A stretch of 64,000 bases of DNA, from assembly GCF_033947565.1 (NCBI RefSeq), contig NZ_JARPVX010000006.1:1-64000 (forward strand). The letters run 5' to 3'. Of the stretch, positions 16,722 to 25,458 are shown piece by piece. The notes beneath the pieces are model-generated. The model saw only the letters and a list, made by a program, of their open reading frames with translations, was not told where the DNA came from and ran no database searches. Within the stretch, counting starts at the first letter, position 1. Every line of letters starts with the position of its first letter. Position numbers and translations under genes: made by a program. Source of the DNA: Lichenihabitans sp033947565. GTDB lineage: Bacteria; Pseudomonadota; Alphaproteobacteria; Rhizobiales; Beijerinckiaceae.

Positions 16722-17473
16722 CCGGACACCAGGAACCGGCTGAAGGCGTCGGTGAACAAGCGCAGCAGGGTCGGCATGGTGAGATACAGCAGCACCAGCC
16801 CGAGCATCAGCACGATCGGCGAGGCCAGGAAGAAGGTCTGCACGTTGGGTACCAGCCGGCTCGCAAGCCCGATGCCGAAATTCATCACGAGCGCCAGGAT
16901 CAGAAACGGCGTGCCGAGTCGCAGCGCCAGCGTGAAGGCGAGCGTCGCCTTGCCGCCGAGCTGGTTCAGGGCGAATTGCGCCGTGAAGCCGTCGCTCACC
17001 GGCAAACTGCCGTAGCTGGCCGCGATGGCGCGCAGCACCTCGAGGTGCTGGTCGGTGAGAAAGATCATCAGCGTCGCCGACAAGGTGATGAGCGTCGTCA
17101 CGGCCGGCAGCGGCTCGTCTTCGTTGATCGGCACGCCGAGGTTCTGGGTGATGCCGATCGACATCGCCACCGCCATGCCGATGGCCTCGAGCGCGATGAA
17201 GAAGAAGCGCCCCATCAGGCCGATCGTGATGCCGATCAGCAGTTCCGACCCGAACACCCGCAGCAGGCCGAGCGGCGTCACGCTTTGGATGGCGCCCTGC
17301 AGCGTGTCGAAGGAGAGCGGCGCCAGCGTCAAACTGAGCGACACCGCCACGAAGAGCCGCACCTGTATCGGAATGCGGCTCGACGAATAGCCCGGCATGA
17401 GCAGCAGGCAGGCCCCGACCCGGCAAAAGATCAGGAAGGCCACGAGATCGAGGTCGGAGGCCTGTCCGGTCAC
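16718..17473 (-). CDS. fliR: Flagellar export protein FliR
   Basis: A polytopic inner-membrane subunit of the FliPQR export gate. It has about six hydrophobic segments, with the family-typical FLIFCRVGACLLLMPGYSS start, IPIQVRLFVAVSLSLTLAPL, the loop SIGITQNLGVP, and LGTPFLILALVMNFGIGLAS in the second half. The GTG at 17471-17473 overlaps the flhA TGA as GTGA, which decides the start. Length 251 residues is typical. FliP and FliQ genes are not in this window. Confidence 0.95.
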   Translation of the reverse strand: MTGQASDLDLVAFLIFCRVGACLLLMPGYSSSRIPIQVRLFVAVSLSLTLAPLSFDTLQGAIQSVTPLGLLRVFGSELLIGITIGLMGRFFFIALEAIGMAVAMSIGITQNLGVPINEDEPLPAVTTLITLSATLMIFLTDQHLEVLRAIAASYGSLPVSDGFTAQFALNQLGGKATLAFTLALRLGTPFLILALVMNFGIGLASRLVPNVQTFFLASPIVLMLGLVLLYLTMPTLLRLFTDAFSRFLVSG

Positions 17474-19554
17474 GAGATGGAGCCTAGCGCCTTCATCTCC
17501 ACGCCTCGGGCGATCTCCAGATGCGACAACACCGGCAGGGTCGCGAACATGCGCTCGACGATCATCCGGACATAGGTGCGTACCTCCGGGGCCGCGATCA
17601 ACACGAACTGGTGGCCCTGGTCCATGCGGTCTTTGATGGCGTTCTGGGCTTCGGCGCCGAACTGTTCCACCATGCGCGGGTCGAGCTCGAACTCCACCAC
17701 CTCGCCCTTGCCGTCGCGCTTGAGGCTTTGGTGGAAGGCGAGGTCCCATCGGTTGCCGAGCCGCAGCACCTTCAGGGCGCCGCTGTCCGACAGGTCGCCG
17801 CAGATCTGCTGCGAGATGCGCATCCGCACATGCTCGACCACCTGTTCGGACCGCCGGGCATGCGGCACGATCTCGGCGATCGATTCGAGGATCAGGTGCA
17901 GGTTGCGGATCGACACCCGCTCGGCCAGCAGCAGCTTCAACACCGCCTGCAGCCCCGAATAAGAAATCTGCGACGGGCAGATATCGTCGACGAGCTTCTT
18001 GTATTCGGGCTCGAGCCGGTCGAACAGTGCCCGCATGTCCTTGTAGGACAAGAGCTGGCTGAGGTTGTTGCGGATCACCTCGCTGACGTGGGTCAGCACC
18101 ACCGACAGGGTGTCGACGGCCTGCAGGTTCTGCCGCTTCAACTCGCCCACGAAGGCTTCGGACACCCAGACGGCCTTCATGCCGAAGGCAGGTTCGCGCA
18201 CGTCGGTACAGGGCACCCCCGGCTTCGGCCGGTCGCCGGTGATGACCAACACCTCGTTGATCCGCATCTCGAACGACGCCACGACGGTGCCGTGGATCTT
18301 GATCTGGTAGAGCTTCGGGTTGATGTCGATCGACTCGGTGACCTTGATGTCCGGCACCACGAAGCCGTATTGCCGCGCGAATTTGCGGCGCATCTTGATG
18401 ACGCGGTTGCCGAGCTCGTCGCGGGCGCCGAGCATCTTGGCGGCCAGCTGCTTGCCGATGCAGAGCTCGATCTCGGCGGTCTTCAGGATGTCCTTGACCG
18501 AGTCCTTGGCTTCGGCGGTGGTCTTCTTCTCGGCGTCGGCGGCCTTCTGGGCGTCGACTGCCTTCTGGGCCAGCAGCTTTCTCGGGATCGTATAGGCCAC
18601 GAACAGCATGCCGCCGCCCAGCAGCGCGAAGGGGAAGAACGGCAGGCCGGGCACGAAGGCCAGCAGGAACAACAACACCGCCGCCACGAAGAGCGCGCGC
18701 GGAAAGTTGCTGAGCTGGTCCAGCACCGCCTTGTCGGTCGAGCCGCGGGTGCCGCCCTTCGACACCAGCAGCGCCGCGCCGAGCGACACGATGAGGGCCG
18801 GGATCTGCGACACCAGGCCGTCGCCGACGGAAAGCTTGGCGAAGACGTCGGCCGCCTTGCCGAGCTCCATCCCGTGCCGGGTGACACCGATGATGATGCC
18901 GCCGAAGATGTTCACGGCCAGGATGATGAGGCCCGCCACCGCGTCGCCGCGCACGAACTTCGAGGCGCCGTCCATGGAGCCGAAGAACGAGGACTCTTCC
19001 TCGAGCTCGCGGCGGCGGCGCTGCGCTTCCTTGTCGTTGATAAGGCCGGACGACAGGTCGGCGTCGATGGCCATCTGCTTGCCCGGAATGGCGTCGAGCG
19101 TGAAGCGGGCCCCCACCTCGGCGATGCGGGTGGCGCCCTTGGTGATAACCACGAAATTGATGGTCAGCAGGATGGCGAAGACGATCAGGCCGATCACGAA
19201 ATCGCCGCTCATCACGAGGCGCGAAAAGCCGCCGATGATGTAGCCGGCTGCCGTCTCGCCCTCCGAGCCATGCGCCAGGATCAGGCGCGTCGTGGCGATG
19301 TTGAGCGCCAGACGGGTCAGCGTCGCCATCAGCAGCACGGTGGGGAAGGCCGAGAAGTCGAGCGGCCTCTCGATCCACAGCGCCACCATCAGGATCAGCA
19401 CCGACAAGGCGATCGAGAAGGCCAGCCCCAGGTCGATCATGAAGGCCGGGATCGGCAGAAAGAAGATCGACAGGATCACCACGATCACCAGCGCGAAGCC
19501 GATGTCGCGCGCGCTGCGGCGTTCGGGTTTGGCGGGCTTCGGGGGAGGGGTCAT
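17470..19554 (-). CDS. flhA: Flagellar export gate protein FlhA
   Basis: The main inner-membrane export gate component, with eight transmembrane segments in the N-terminal half and a large cytoplasmic docking domain. Diagnostic segments include SIALSVLILMVALWIERPLD, LLMATLTRLALNIATTRLIL, and the FHIPEP-like cytoplasmic loop region around the KGATRIAEVGARFTLDAIPG motif. I chose the ATG at 19552-19554, giving 694 residues as in relatives; a start 18 codons upstream is also open. It begins a leftward operon flhA-fliR-(fliJ-like). The upstream 389 bases separate it from ldtR. Confidence 0.97.
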   Translation of the reverse strand: MTPPPKPAKPERRSARDIGFALVIVVILSIFFLPIPAFMIDLGLAFSIALSVLILMVALWIERPLDFSAFPTVLLMATLTRLALNIATTRLILAHGSEGETAAGYIIGGFSRLVMSGDFVIGLIVFAILLTINFVVITKGATRIAEVGARFTLDAIPGKQMAIDADLSSGLINDKEAQRRRRELEEESSFFGSMDGASKFVRGDAVAGLIILAVNIFGGIIIGVTRHGMELGKAADVFAKLSVGDGLVSQIPALIVSLGAALLVSKGGTRGSTDKAVLDQLSNFPRALFVAAVLLFLLAFVPGLPFFPFALLGGGMLFVAYTIPRKLLAQKAVDAQKAADAEKKTTAEAKDSVKDILKTAEIELCIGKQLAAKMLGARDELGNRVIKMRRKFARQYGFVVPDIKVTESIDINPKLYQIKIHGTVVASFEMRINEVLVITGDRPKPGVPCTDVREPAFGMKAVWVSEAFVGELKRQNLQAVDTLSVVLTHVSEVIRNNLSQLLSYKDMRALFDRLEPEYKKLVDDICPSQISYSGLQAVLKLLLAERVSIRNLHLILESIAEIVPHARRSEQVVEHVRMRISQQICGDLSDSGALKVLRLGNRWDLAFHQSLKRDGKGEVVEFELDPRMVEQFGAEAQNAIKDRMDQGHQFVLIAAPEVRTYVRMIVERMFATLPVLSHLEIARGVEMKALGSIS

Positions 19555-19943
19555 GCCGGATCCATAGGGGGTCCGGTCGGCAGTCACGGCCGGAACGCGT
19601 CGTGACACTCGCGTGCGAAGCTTGCGTCAGCGTGATGCTGGCGCGCTGAGCCATGGCCGCGGCGGAGCCAGCGGGCCCGCAACGTCGCCGCGGAGTATTG
19701 ATTCGGTCCTGCAAGTGTTGCGATGATGAAGGCTGTGGAAAGCGGCAAGGTTGCCAAGCCATGAACGGTCAAGTGGGCCGGCTAAGCCCTCGATTTGACA
19801 GTGTTGGTTTACCTTGCGCTGTGGACATCTCGTAAAAAACGCATTCATTCTATTTTTTAGAGCCGCATTCACGAGGCGTGGGTAGGGTCTTCCCATGACA
19901 GGCGCCGCATGATGCAGGCGCTCCCCGACCCGGAAGGCCCGCC
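19555..19943. other. Intergenic region between divergent flhA and ldtR
   Basis: No gene is supported here. The right part (about 19780-19865) is AT-richer, with TTGACA at 19795-19800 as a possible -35 for ldtR and an A/T stretch around 19830-19858. No convincing -10 at proper spacing, no hairpin terminator and no tRNA were seen. Confidence 0.5.
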
Positions 19944-20459
19944 ATGAACACCGCAGCCAAGATCGCACCGGACGCCACAAGCCGCTCGAGCCGCGTCAAG
20001 GACGTGCGCCCGGTTTATCTCGAATGCCTCACCATGGTGGAGCGGCTGCATCGCCGCCTGCTCGACGTCATCAAGGACGAGTTCGACCGCAAGACCCGCA
20101 GCGACATCAACTCGGTGCAGGCGCTGCTGCTCTACAACATCGGCGACAAGGAGCTGACGGCGGGCGAGTTGCGCACCCGGGGCTATTACCTCGGCTCCAA
20201 CGTTTCCTACAACGTCAAGAAGCTCGTCGAGCTCGGCTTCCTGCACCACGCCCGCTCGCGGATCGACCGCCGTTCCGTGCGCATCAGCCTGACCGAGAAG
20301 GGCAAGGAGGTGCATGACATCGTGGCGGCCTTGTACGAGAAGCACGTCATGACGGTGGAGCAGATCGGCGGCATCAGCCTCGAAGAGTTCCAGGCCCTCA
20401 ATGTGTCGCTGGCACGGCTCGAGCGTTTCTGGACCGACCAGATCAAGTATCGGCTGTAA
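19944..20459 (+). CDS. ldtR: MarR family regulator, LdtR type
   Basis: A winged-helix DNA-binding regulator closely resembling LdtR of Liberibacter and Sinorhizobium, which controls an L,D-transpeptidase and stress tolerance. The N-terminal helix reads VYLECLTMVERLHRRLLDVI, the recognition region NIGDKELTAGELRTRGYYLG then SNVSYNVKKLVELGFL, and the wing ARSRIDRRSVRISLTEKGKE. Length 171 residues fits. No ldtP-type target gene is adjacent. It lies alone on the + strand, divergent from flhA; a role in motility control is possible from context, as LdtR homologues affect motility, but this is inference. Confidence 0.87.
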   Translation: MNTAAKIAPDATSRSSRVKDVRPVYLECLTMVERLHRRLLDVIKDEFDRKTRSDINSVQALLLYNIGDKELTAGELRTRGYYLGSNVSYNVKKLVELGFLHHARSRIDRRSVRISLTEKGKEVHDIVAALYEKHVMTVEQIGGISLEEFQALNVSLARLERFWTDQIKYRL

Positions 20460-20510
20460 GAATTGATGCGCGGTCCGTCAGAGGAGACACCGAGACCGAG
20501 AAACCTCCTG

Positions 20511-20594
20511 CCGTCCTTGCGAGGCAACGCAGTTGCCGCGGCAATCCAGGCGGCGCTGGGTCCTGGATCGCTTGGCTCCGCTCGCAATGACGGG
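20511..20594. repeat. REP-like imperfect palindrome
   Basis: Two arms meet around a short centre: a left arm starting CCGTCCTTGCGAGG and ending GCAATCCAGG (20511-20550) and a right arm starting TCCTGGATCGCTTGG and ending CGCAATGACGGG (20562-20594). The reverse complement of the right arm matches the left arm at both ends (CCGTC-TTGCGAG and ATCCAGG), with mismatches in the middle. This is the form of the dispersed intergenic palindromes common in rhizobia and Methylobacterium (CGTCATTGCGAGCG... CAATCCAGG type). It lies between ldtR and tatA. Only one copy is visible in the window. Confidence 0.75.
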
Positions 20595-20747
20595 ATCGGG
20601 TGAGACATAAGCACCGCCACCCGGGTGCAAACGCAATCGCCGGTGGGCACAGGAGCCGCGATCTTGTTTTTGCCGAGGTCAGCGCCTACGGTCTAAGCCA
20701 GAAGGACGCTCGGAACGCGTCAGGCACGATTGCATGGAGTGGCTGTC

Positions 20748-21011
20748 ATGGGCGGCATGAGCATGTGGCACTGGATCATCGTCGGCGGCATCCTGCTGCT
20801 GCTGTTCGGTGGCAAGGGCAAGGTCTCCGACATCATGGGTGACTTCGCCAAAGGCATCAAATCCTTCAAGAAGGGCATGGCCGACGACGATGTGGCCGAG
20901 GCGCCCCGCGTGACGCCGGTGGACACCACCCGTCCGGCCGACCCGCTGCGCACCATCGATCACCGCACCGCACCGGTCGACGCTCCGGTGGATAGCCGCC
21001 GCGTCGGTTGA
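20748..21011 (+). CDS. tatA: Twin-arginine translocase subunit TatA
   Basis: Forms the oligomeric pore of the Tat pathway in the inner membrane. The signature is clear: a short periplasmic N-terminus with SMWHWIIVGGILLLLFGGKG, the hinge Gly, then the amphipathic helix VSDIMGDFAKGIKSFKKGM and a polar tail. I chose the ATG at 20748 (M-G-G-M-S-M-W-H-W), matching family N-termini; an in-frame ATG six codons earlier is possible. Length 87 residues. It precedes tatB and tatC, giving a full Tat operon. Confidence 0.95.
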   Translation: MGGMSMWHWIIVGGILLLLFGGKGKVSDIMGDFAKGIKSFKKGMADDDVAEAPRVTPVDTTRPADPLRTIDHRTAPVDAPVDSRRVG

Positions 21012-21112
21012 TCGGCCTGCAGTCCAGGCGGTTCCAGTCTCGAGCCGGTTCGGCGATCCCCGCCGCAACCGGCTTTTCTCCGTCCATCTGACCCGGTGCC
21101 GTTCGCGACCCC

Positions 21113-21742
21113 ATGTTCGACATCGATACCAGCAAGCTGCTGATCGTCGCCGTCCTGGCTTTGATCGTGATCGGTCCGAAGGAACTGCCGCGCGTGATGC
21201 GGCAGATCGGGCAGGCCGTGGGCAAGCTCCGCCGCATGTCGGCGGAGTTCCAGGGCCAGTTCATGGACGCCATCAAGGATGCCGAGATCGAGGACATCCG
21301 CCGCGAACTGAAGGACCTGGAGAAGACCAGCCACTTCAATCCCGTGGCTGACATCCAGGCCGAAGTGTCGAGTTTGAAGACCACGGTCGAGAGTGCGATC
21401 GGCAGCGTCGATACCGACGCTGCCGTTGTGTCGCCAGCCTCGCATTTCGATCTGCCGGCCGTTCCCGAGGCTATGCTGGCCGAAGCCGAAGCCGATGCCG
21501 CCGCGGAACCGACGCTGCTGGCCGAGGGGATCGCCCCCGTGGCCGGGGAGGACACGCCCGTGGCCACACCCGCGCCGCTGGACGACAGGCGCAAGCGCAA
21601 GCTGTTCGTCAAGCCGCATCGCAGCCGCTTCGCCCGTATGAACAGCGAGCGCACGGCCGACCTGACCGGTCAGGCGATCGCCACGCGGCAGCGCTTGGTC
21701 CGGGCTCGCAGAACCATGCCGCACGAGGCGCTGAGCCGATGA
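21113..21742 (+). CDS. tatB: Sec-independent translocase subunit TatB
   Basis: The TatB subunit of the receptor complex that recognises twin-arginine signals. The N-terminal helix FDIDTSKLLIVAVLALIVIG, the GPKELPRVMRQIGQ hinge, and the following amphipathic helix (KLRRMSAEFQGQFMDAIKDA) are typical. The 209-residue length is due to a long Ala/Pro/Glu-rich C-terminal tail, usual for alphaproteobacteria. It ends with an ATGA overlap with tatC. Confidence 0.95.
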   Translation: MFDIDTSKLLIVAVLALIVIGPKELPRVMRQIGQAVGKLRRMSAEFQGQFMDAIKDAEIEDIRRELKDLEKTSHFNPVADIQAEVSSLKTTVESAIGSVDTDAAVVSPASHFDLPAVPEAMLAEAEADAAAEPTLLAEGIAPVAGEDTPVATPAPLDDRRKRKLFVKPHRSRFARMNSERTADLTGQAIATRQRLVRARRTMPHEALSR

Positions 21743-22536
21743 GCACCACCCAGGCCGACGCCGATGCCATCGAGGCCAGCAAGGCGCCCCTCCTCGAACA
21801 TCTGGTCGAACTGCGCTCGCGGCTCATCAAGGCAGTTGCGGCCTTTCTGGTCGCTTTCGTGTTCTGCTTCTATTTTTCCCGGCATCTCTACAACATCCTG
21901 ATCTATCCCTTCGTGGATGTGGTCGGGGCCGCCAACGCCAAGCTGATCGCCACCCATTTCCTCGAACAGTTCTTCACCAACATGAAGCTGTCGATGTTCG
22001 GGGCCGCCGTGATCGCCTTTCCGGTTATCGCCAGCCAGATCTACATGTTCGTGGCGCCAGGCCTTTACCGGCACGAGAAGAAGGCTTTCGTGCCTTATCT
22101 GGTGGCGACGCCCGTGTTTTTCGTGGCCGGCGGCGCGCTGGTGTATTTCGTCGTGCTGCCAATGTTGATCCGCTTCTCGGTGTCGATGCAGCAGCTCGGC
22201 CAGCCCGGCGAGGCGACGATCGAGCTGCTGCCCAAGGTCAGCGAATATCTGTCTCTCATTGAGTCGCTGATCTTCGCCTTTGGGGTGGCGTTTCAGCTAC
22301 CGGTGATCCTGACCCTGCTCGGCCAGATCGGCGTCGTCGATGTGGCGTTTCTCAGGGCCAAGCGCCGTTATGCGATCGTGCTCGTCGCCGTGGTTTCAGC
22401 CGTGCTGACGCCGCCCGATGCGATCTCGATGCTGGCGCTTGCGCTGCCCATGCTGCTTCTCTACGAAGGCGCCGTCGTGGCTGTGGCCATGATCGAGAAG
22501 CGACGCGCGCGCAAGGCGGCCTCCCCGTCGACCTGA
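21739..22536 (+). CDS. tatC: Sec-independent translocase subunit TatC
   Basis: The polytopic core of the Tat receptor. The N-terminus has the conserved LLEHLVELRSRLIKAVAAFL, and later segments include MFGAAVIAFPVIASQIYMFV, the F-x-x-G-x-x-F-x-Y pattern around AGGALVYFVVLPMLIRF and a final pair of helices near LTPPDAISMLALALP. Six transmembrane segments are expected. It overlaps tatB by 4 bases and precedes serS by 28 bases. A predicted Tat substrate, the BMP-family protein at 53428, lies in the same window. Confidence 0.96.
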   Translation: MSTTQADADAIEASKAPLLEHLVELRSRLIKAVAAFLVAFVFCFYFSRHLYNILIYPFVDVVGAANAKLIATHFLEQFFTNMKLSMFGAAVIAFPVIASQIYMFVAPGLYRHEKKAFVPYLVATPVFFVAGGALVYFVVLPMLIRFSVSMQQLGQPGEATIELLPKVSEYLSLIESLIFAFGVAFQLPVILTLLGQIGVVDVAFLRAKRRYAIVLVAVVSAVLTPPDAISMLALALPMLLLYEGAVVAVAMIEKRRARKAASPST

Positions 22537-22564
22537 GCGGGCCAATCCGCAAGGCTTTCAGCTC

Positions 22565-23848
22565 ATGTACGACATCCGGTGGATACGCGACGCCGCGGCG
22601 GCCTTCGATGCCGGCCGCGCGTCGCGGGGTCTGCCCCCCCTGGCCGATACGCTGATCGGCCTTGATGACCGGCGACGGGCCGCCATCGCGGCGTCGCAAG
22701 CCTCGCAGGAGCGGCGCAACCAGGCCGCCAAGGCCATCGGCCAGGCGATGGGCCGCAAGGACATGGCAGAGGCCGAGCGCCTGAAGGCCGAGGTCGCGGC
22801 CTTGAAGGCCGAGGCGCCGGCGCTCGAGGCCGCCGAACGCGAGGGCGTCGCGGCCCTGCATCAGGCCTTGTCGGAGATCCCAAACACACCGCTGGCCGAC
22901 GTGCCGGCCGGCCGCGACGAGCACGACAACGTCGAGCTGCGCCGTGTCGGTGCGCCGCGTGAGTTCGGCGCGTTCGCCCCCCAAGAGCATTTCACCATCG
23001 GCGAGGCGCTCGGCCTGATGGACTTCGAGGCCGCGTCCCGATTGTCTGGCTCCCGCTTCGTGGTGTTGAAGGGCGCGCTGGCACGGCTCGAGCGCGCCAT
23101 CGGCCAGTTTATGCTGGACCTGCAGACCGACCAGCACGGCTATCTCGAGGTGAACCCGCCGTTGCTGGTGCGCGATGCCGCCGCCTTCGGCACCAACCAG
23201 CTGCCGAAGTTCAAGGACGACCTGTTCCGCGTCGGCAATGAATTCTGGCTGATCCCGACCGCCGAAGTGCCGCTGACCAATCTGGTGCGCGAGGGAATCG
23301 TCGAGGAAGCGGTGCTGCCGCTGCGCTTCACCGCTTTGACGCCGTGCTTCCGGTCGGAAGCCGGTTCGGCCGGCCGCGACACGCGCGGCATGATCCGCCA
23401 GCACCAGTTTTCCAAGGTCGAGATGGTGTCCATCACCACGCCCGAGACGTCCGCGGCCGAGCATGAACGCATGACCGGCTGCGCCGAGGCCGTGCTGAAG
23501 GCGCTTGGGCTGCCCTACAGGGTGATGCTGCTGTGCAGCGGCGACATGGGGTTCGGAGCGCAGAAGACCTACGACCTCGAGGTCTGGCTGCCAGGGCAGG
23601 GACGCTACCGCGAAATCTCATCCTGCTCGGTCTGCGGCGACTTCCAGGCCCGTCGCATGGACGCGCGCTACCGTCCCACAGGCGCCAAGTCGACCCGCTA
23701 CCTCCACACGCTGAATGGCTCCGGTCTCGCGGTCGGCCGCACGCTGGTGGCGGTGCTTGAAAATTACCAGAACGCCGACGGCTCCGTCACGGTCCCGGAG
23801 CCGCTCCGGCCCTATATGGGCGGGCTCGACGCCATCCGGCCGGCCTGA
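22565..23848 (+). CDS. serS: Serine--tRNA ligase
   Basis: Charges tRNA-Ser in the cytoplasm. The N-terminal coiled-coil arm (about residues 30-100, KAIGQAMGRKDMAEAERLKA) contacts the long tRNA arm. Class II motifs are present: motif 2 with CFRSEAGSAGRDTRGMIRQH, and motif 3 with LNGSGLAVGRTLVAVLENYQ. Length 427 residues is standard. It follows tatC by 28 bases and precedes surE by 11, an order conserved in rhizobia. Confidence 0.98.
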   Translation: MYDIRWIRDAAAAFDAGRASRGLPPLADTLIGLDDRRRAAIAASQASQERRNQAAKAIGQAMGRKDMAEAERLKAEVAALKAEAPALEAAEREGVAALHQALSEIPNTPLADVPAGRDEHDNVELRRVGAPREFGAFAPQEHFTIGEALGLMDFEAASRLSGSRFVVLKGALARLERAIGQFMLDLQTDQHGYLEVNPPLLVRDAAAFGTNQLPKFKDDLFRVGNEFWLIPTAEVPLTNLVREGIVEEAVLPLRFTALTPCFRSEAGSAGRDTRGMIRQHQFSKVEMVSITTPETSAAEHERMTGCAEAVLKALGLPYRVMLLCSGDMGFGAQKTYDLEVWLPGQGRYREISSCSVCGDFQARRMDARYRPTGAKSTRYLHTLNGSGLAVGRTLVAVLENYQNADGSVTVPEPLRPYMGGLDAIRPA

Positions 23849-23859
23849 CGGGAGTTTCC

Positions 23860-24624
23860 ATGCGCATCCTCATCACCAATGACGACGGCATTCATGCGCC
23901 TGGCCTCGCGGTGCTGGAACGCATCGCGCGTGCGATCAGCAACGACGTCATCGTGGTGGCGCCCGAAACCGATCAGTCGGGCGTCGCGCATTCCTTGTCG
24001 CTGAACGATCCGTTGCGGCTGCGTGAACTCGGCGACGCGCGTTATGCCATCAAGGGTACCCCGACCGATTGCGTCATCATGGGCCTCCGCTCGATCCTGG
24101 CCGACCGGCGGCCCGACCTCGTGTTGTCCGGCATCAATCGGGGTCAGAACGTCGCCGAAGACGTGACCTATTCGGGGACTATCGCGGCCGCCATGGAGGG
24201 GACGTTGCTGGGCGTGCCGTCGATCGCGCTGAGCCAGGCCTATGGGCCCGAGTCGGGCCGTAAGAACATCCATTGGGGCTGCGCCGAAGCCCATGCGGCG
24301 GCGGTGATCCGCAAGGTTCTCGATCAGCGCCTGCCGCGCGAAACCCTGGTGAACATCAACTTCCCCGATTGTCCGGCCGACGCCGTGCAGGGGGTCGCCG
24401 TGACCCGGCAGGGCAAGCGCGACACCGAACTGATGCGCGTCGAGGCGCGCGAGGATGGTCGCGGCAACCCGTATTACTGGGTGGCTTTCGCCAAGGGCAA
24501 GCACGTGCCGGCCGAAGGCACCGACCTTTATGCCCTGGCCGAGAAGAAGATCTCCGTGACGCCGCTGCGGCTCGACCTGACCGACGAAGCCAGCCGCAAG
24601 GCCCTGGCACAGGGCTTCGCCTGA
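23860..24624 (+). CDS. surE: 5'/3'-nucleotidase SurE
   Basis: A metal-dependent phosphatase acting on nucleoside monophosphates, linked to stress survival. The N-terminal RILITNDDGIHAPGLAVLER contains the Asp-Asp metal ligands; DQSGVAHSLSLNDPLRL and the GTPTDCVIMGL and VLSGINRGQNVAEDVTYSGT segments complete the active site. Length 254 residues is normal. It lies between serS and a pcm-like gene, the surE-pcm-nlpD order also found in enterobacteria. Confidence 0.97.
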   Translation: MRILITNDDGIHAPGLAVLERIARAISNDVIVVAPETDQSGVAHSLSLNDPLRLRELGDARYAIKGTPTDCVIMGLRSILADRRPDLVLSGINRGQNVAEDVTYSGTIAAAMEGTLLGVPSIALSQAYGPESGRKNIHWGCAEAHAAAVIRKVLDQRLPRETLVNINFPDCPADAVQGVAVTRQGKRDTELMRVEAREDGRGNPYYWVAFAKGKHVPAEGTDLYALAEKKISVTPLRLDLTDEASRKALAQGFA

Positions 24625-25331
24625 GCCAGGGCCCCGATGACGCGGCGGCGCCTACGGCCGCGACGCTCCCCGCCTTCGAGGCCCGGGCGGCCTTTCTGCT
24701 GGGCTTGCGCGAACGGGGCATCCGCGACCTCGCGGTGCTGCGGGCCATTGAGGCGGTGCCACGCGCGGGTTTCGTGGCCGAACGCTATGCGGATCTGGCG
24801 CTCAAGCCCATCGACCTGCCGGCCGAGCGGGGCCAGAGCGTGCCCGAGCCGTTCTTCGTGGCGCGCATGCTGGTGGGGGCGCGTTTGGCGGCCCACCACC
24901 GCGTCGCCGTGGTGGGTGTGGGGGCCGGGTACCTGACGGCCGTGTTGTCGGGCCTCGTCGCCAGTGTGGTGGGGTTCGAGCGCCTGCCTTCCCTGGTGAC
25001 GGCGGCGCGGTCGCGGTTCGATCGGATGGGCCTCAGCAATATCGCGCTCATCTGTGCCGACGGCCTCGCGGCCGATCACGACGGCCTCTACGATCGCATC
25101 CTGCTGGTTGGCAGCGTCGATCCCCTGCCGCCGCGACTTTGGGCCAGCGTGGCGCCCGCGGGGACGATCCTTTACGCGCGGCGGGACGCGACCGGTCCCC
25201 GCCCTGGCGATCAGGTCCTGGTGCGCGGTGAGCGGCAAACCGACGGCATCCTGCGTCAGGTGGTGCTTGGGCCGGCCCGTCTCGCCCCGCTGCGCCCAGG
25301 CGTGGTGGCGGCTTCGGGTGTCCAACCGTAA
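24621..25331 (+). CDS. Protein-L-isoaspartate O-methyltransferase-like protein
   Basis: PIMT repairs isoaspartyl residues using S-adenosylmethionine. Family pattern is visible: LRERGIRDLAVLRAIEAVPR then FVAERYADLALKPIDLP, the GQSVPEPFFVARM segment and DRILLVGSVDPLPP. The SAM-binding motif I reads VAVVGVGAGYLTAVLSGL instead of the usual acidic V-L-E-I-G-x-G-x-G-Y form, lacking the Glu/Asp. No ATG exists in the right frame; a CTG overlapping the surE stop (CTGA) or a TTG about 28 codons later (in LLGLRERG) may serve, so the start is uncertain. About 236 residues from the CTG. It could be a functional divergent enzyme or one losing activity. Confidence 0.75.
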   Translation: MSQGPDDAAAPTAATLPAFEARAAFLLGLRERGIRDLAVLRAIEAVPRAGFVAERYADLALKPIDLPAERGQSVPEPFFVARMLVGARLAAHHRVAVVGVGAGYLTAVLSGLVASVVGFERLPSLVTAARSRFDRMGLSNIALICADGLAADHDGLYDRILLVGSVDPLPPRLWASVAPAGTILYARRDATGPRPGDQVLVRGERQTDGILRQVVLGPARLAPLRPGVVAASGVQP

Positions 25332-25458
25332 ACGACTTGTTTACACGTTCGGCCCTGTTGCGTCGACTTTGCGAAAATCGATTCATCTTAAACCGTCCCT
25401 TAACCGGGCCCCTGTTTACTTCAATCCATGCAAGGGTTCTGGTGCGGGTGCGGATCCG

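Noticed and set aside
17521..19605. 694-residue rightward open frame opposite flhA
   Set aside because: His/Asp/Arg/Gln-rich translation typical of an antisense shadow of flhA.
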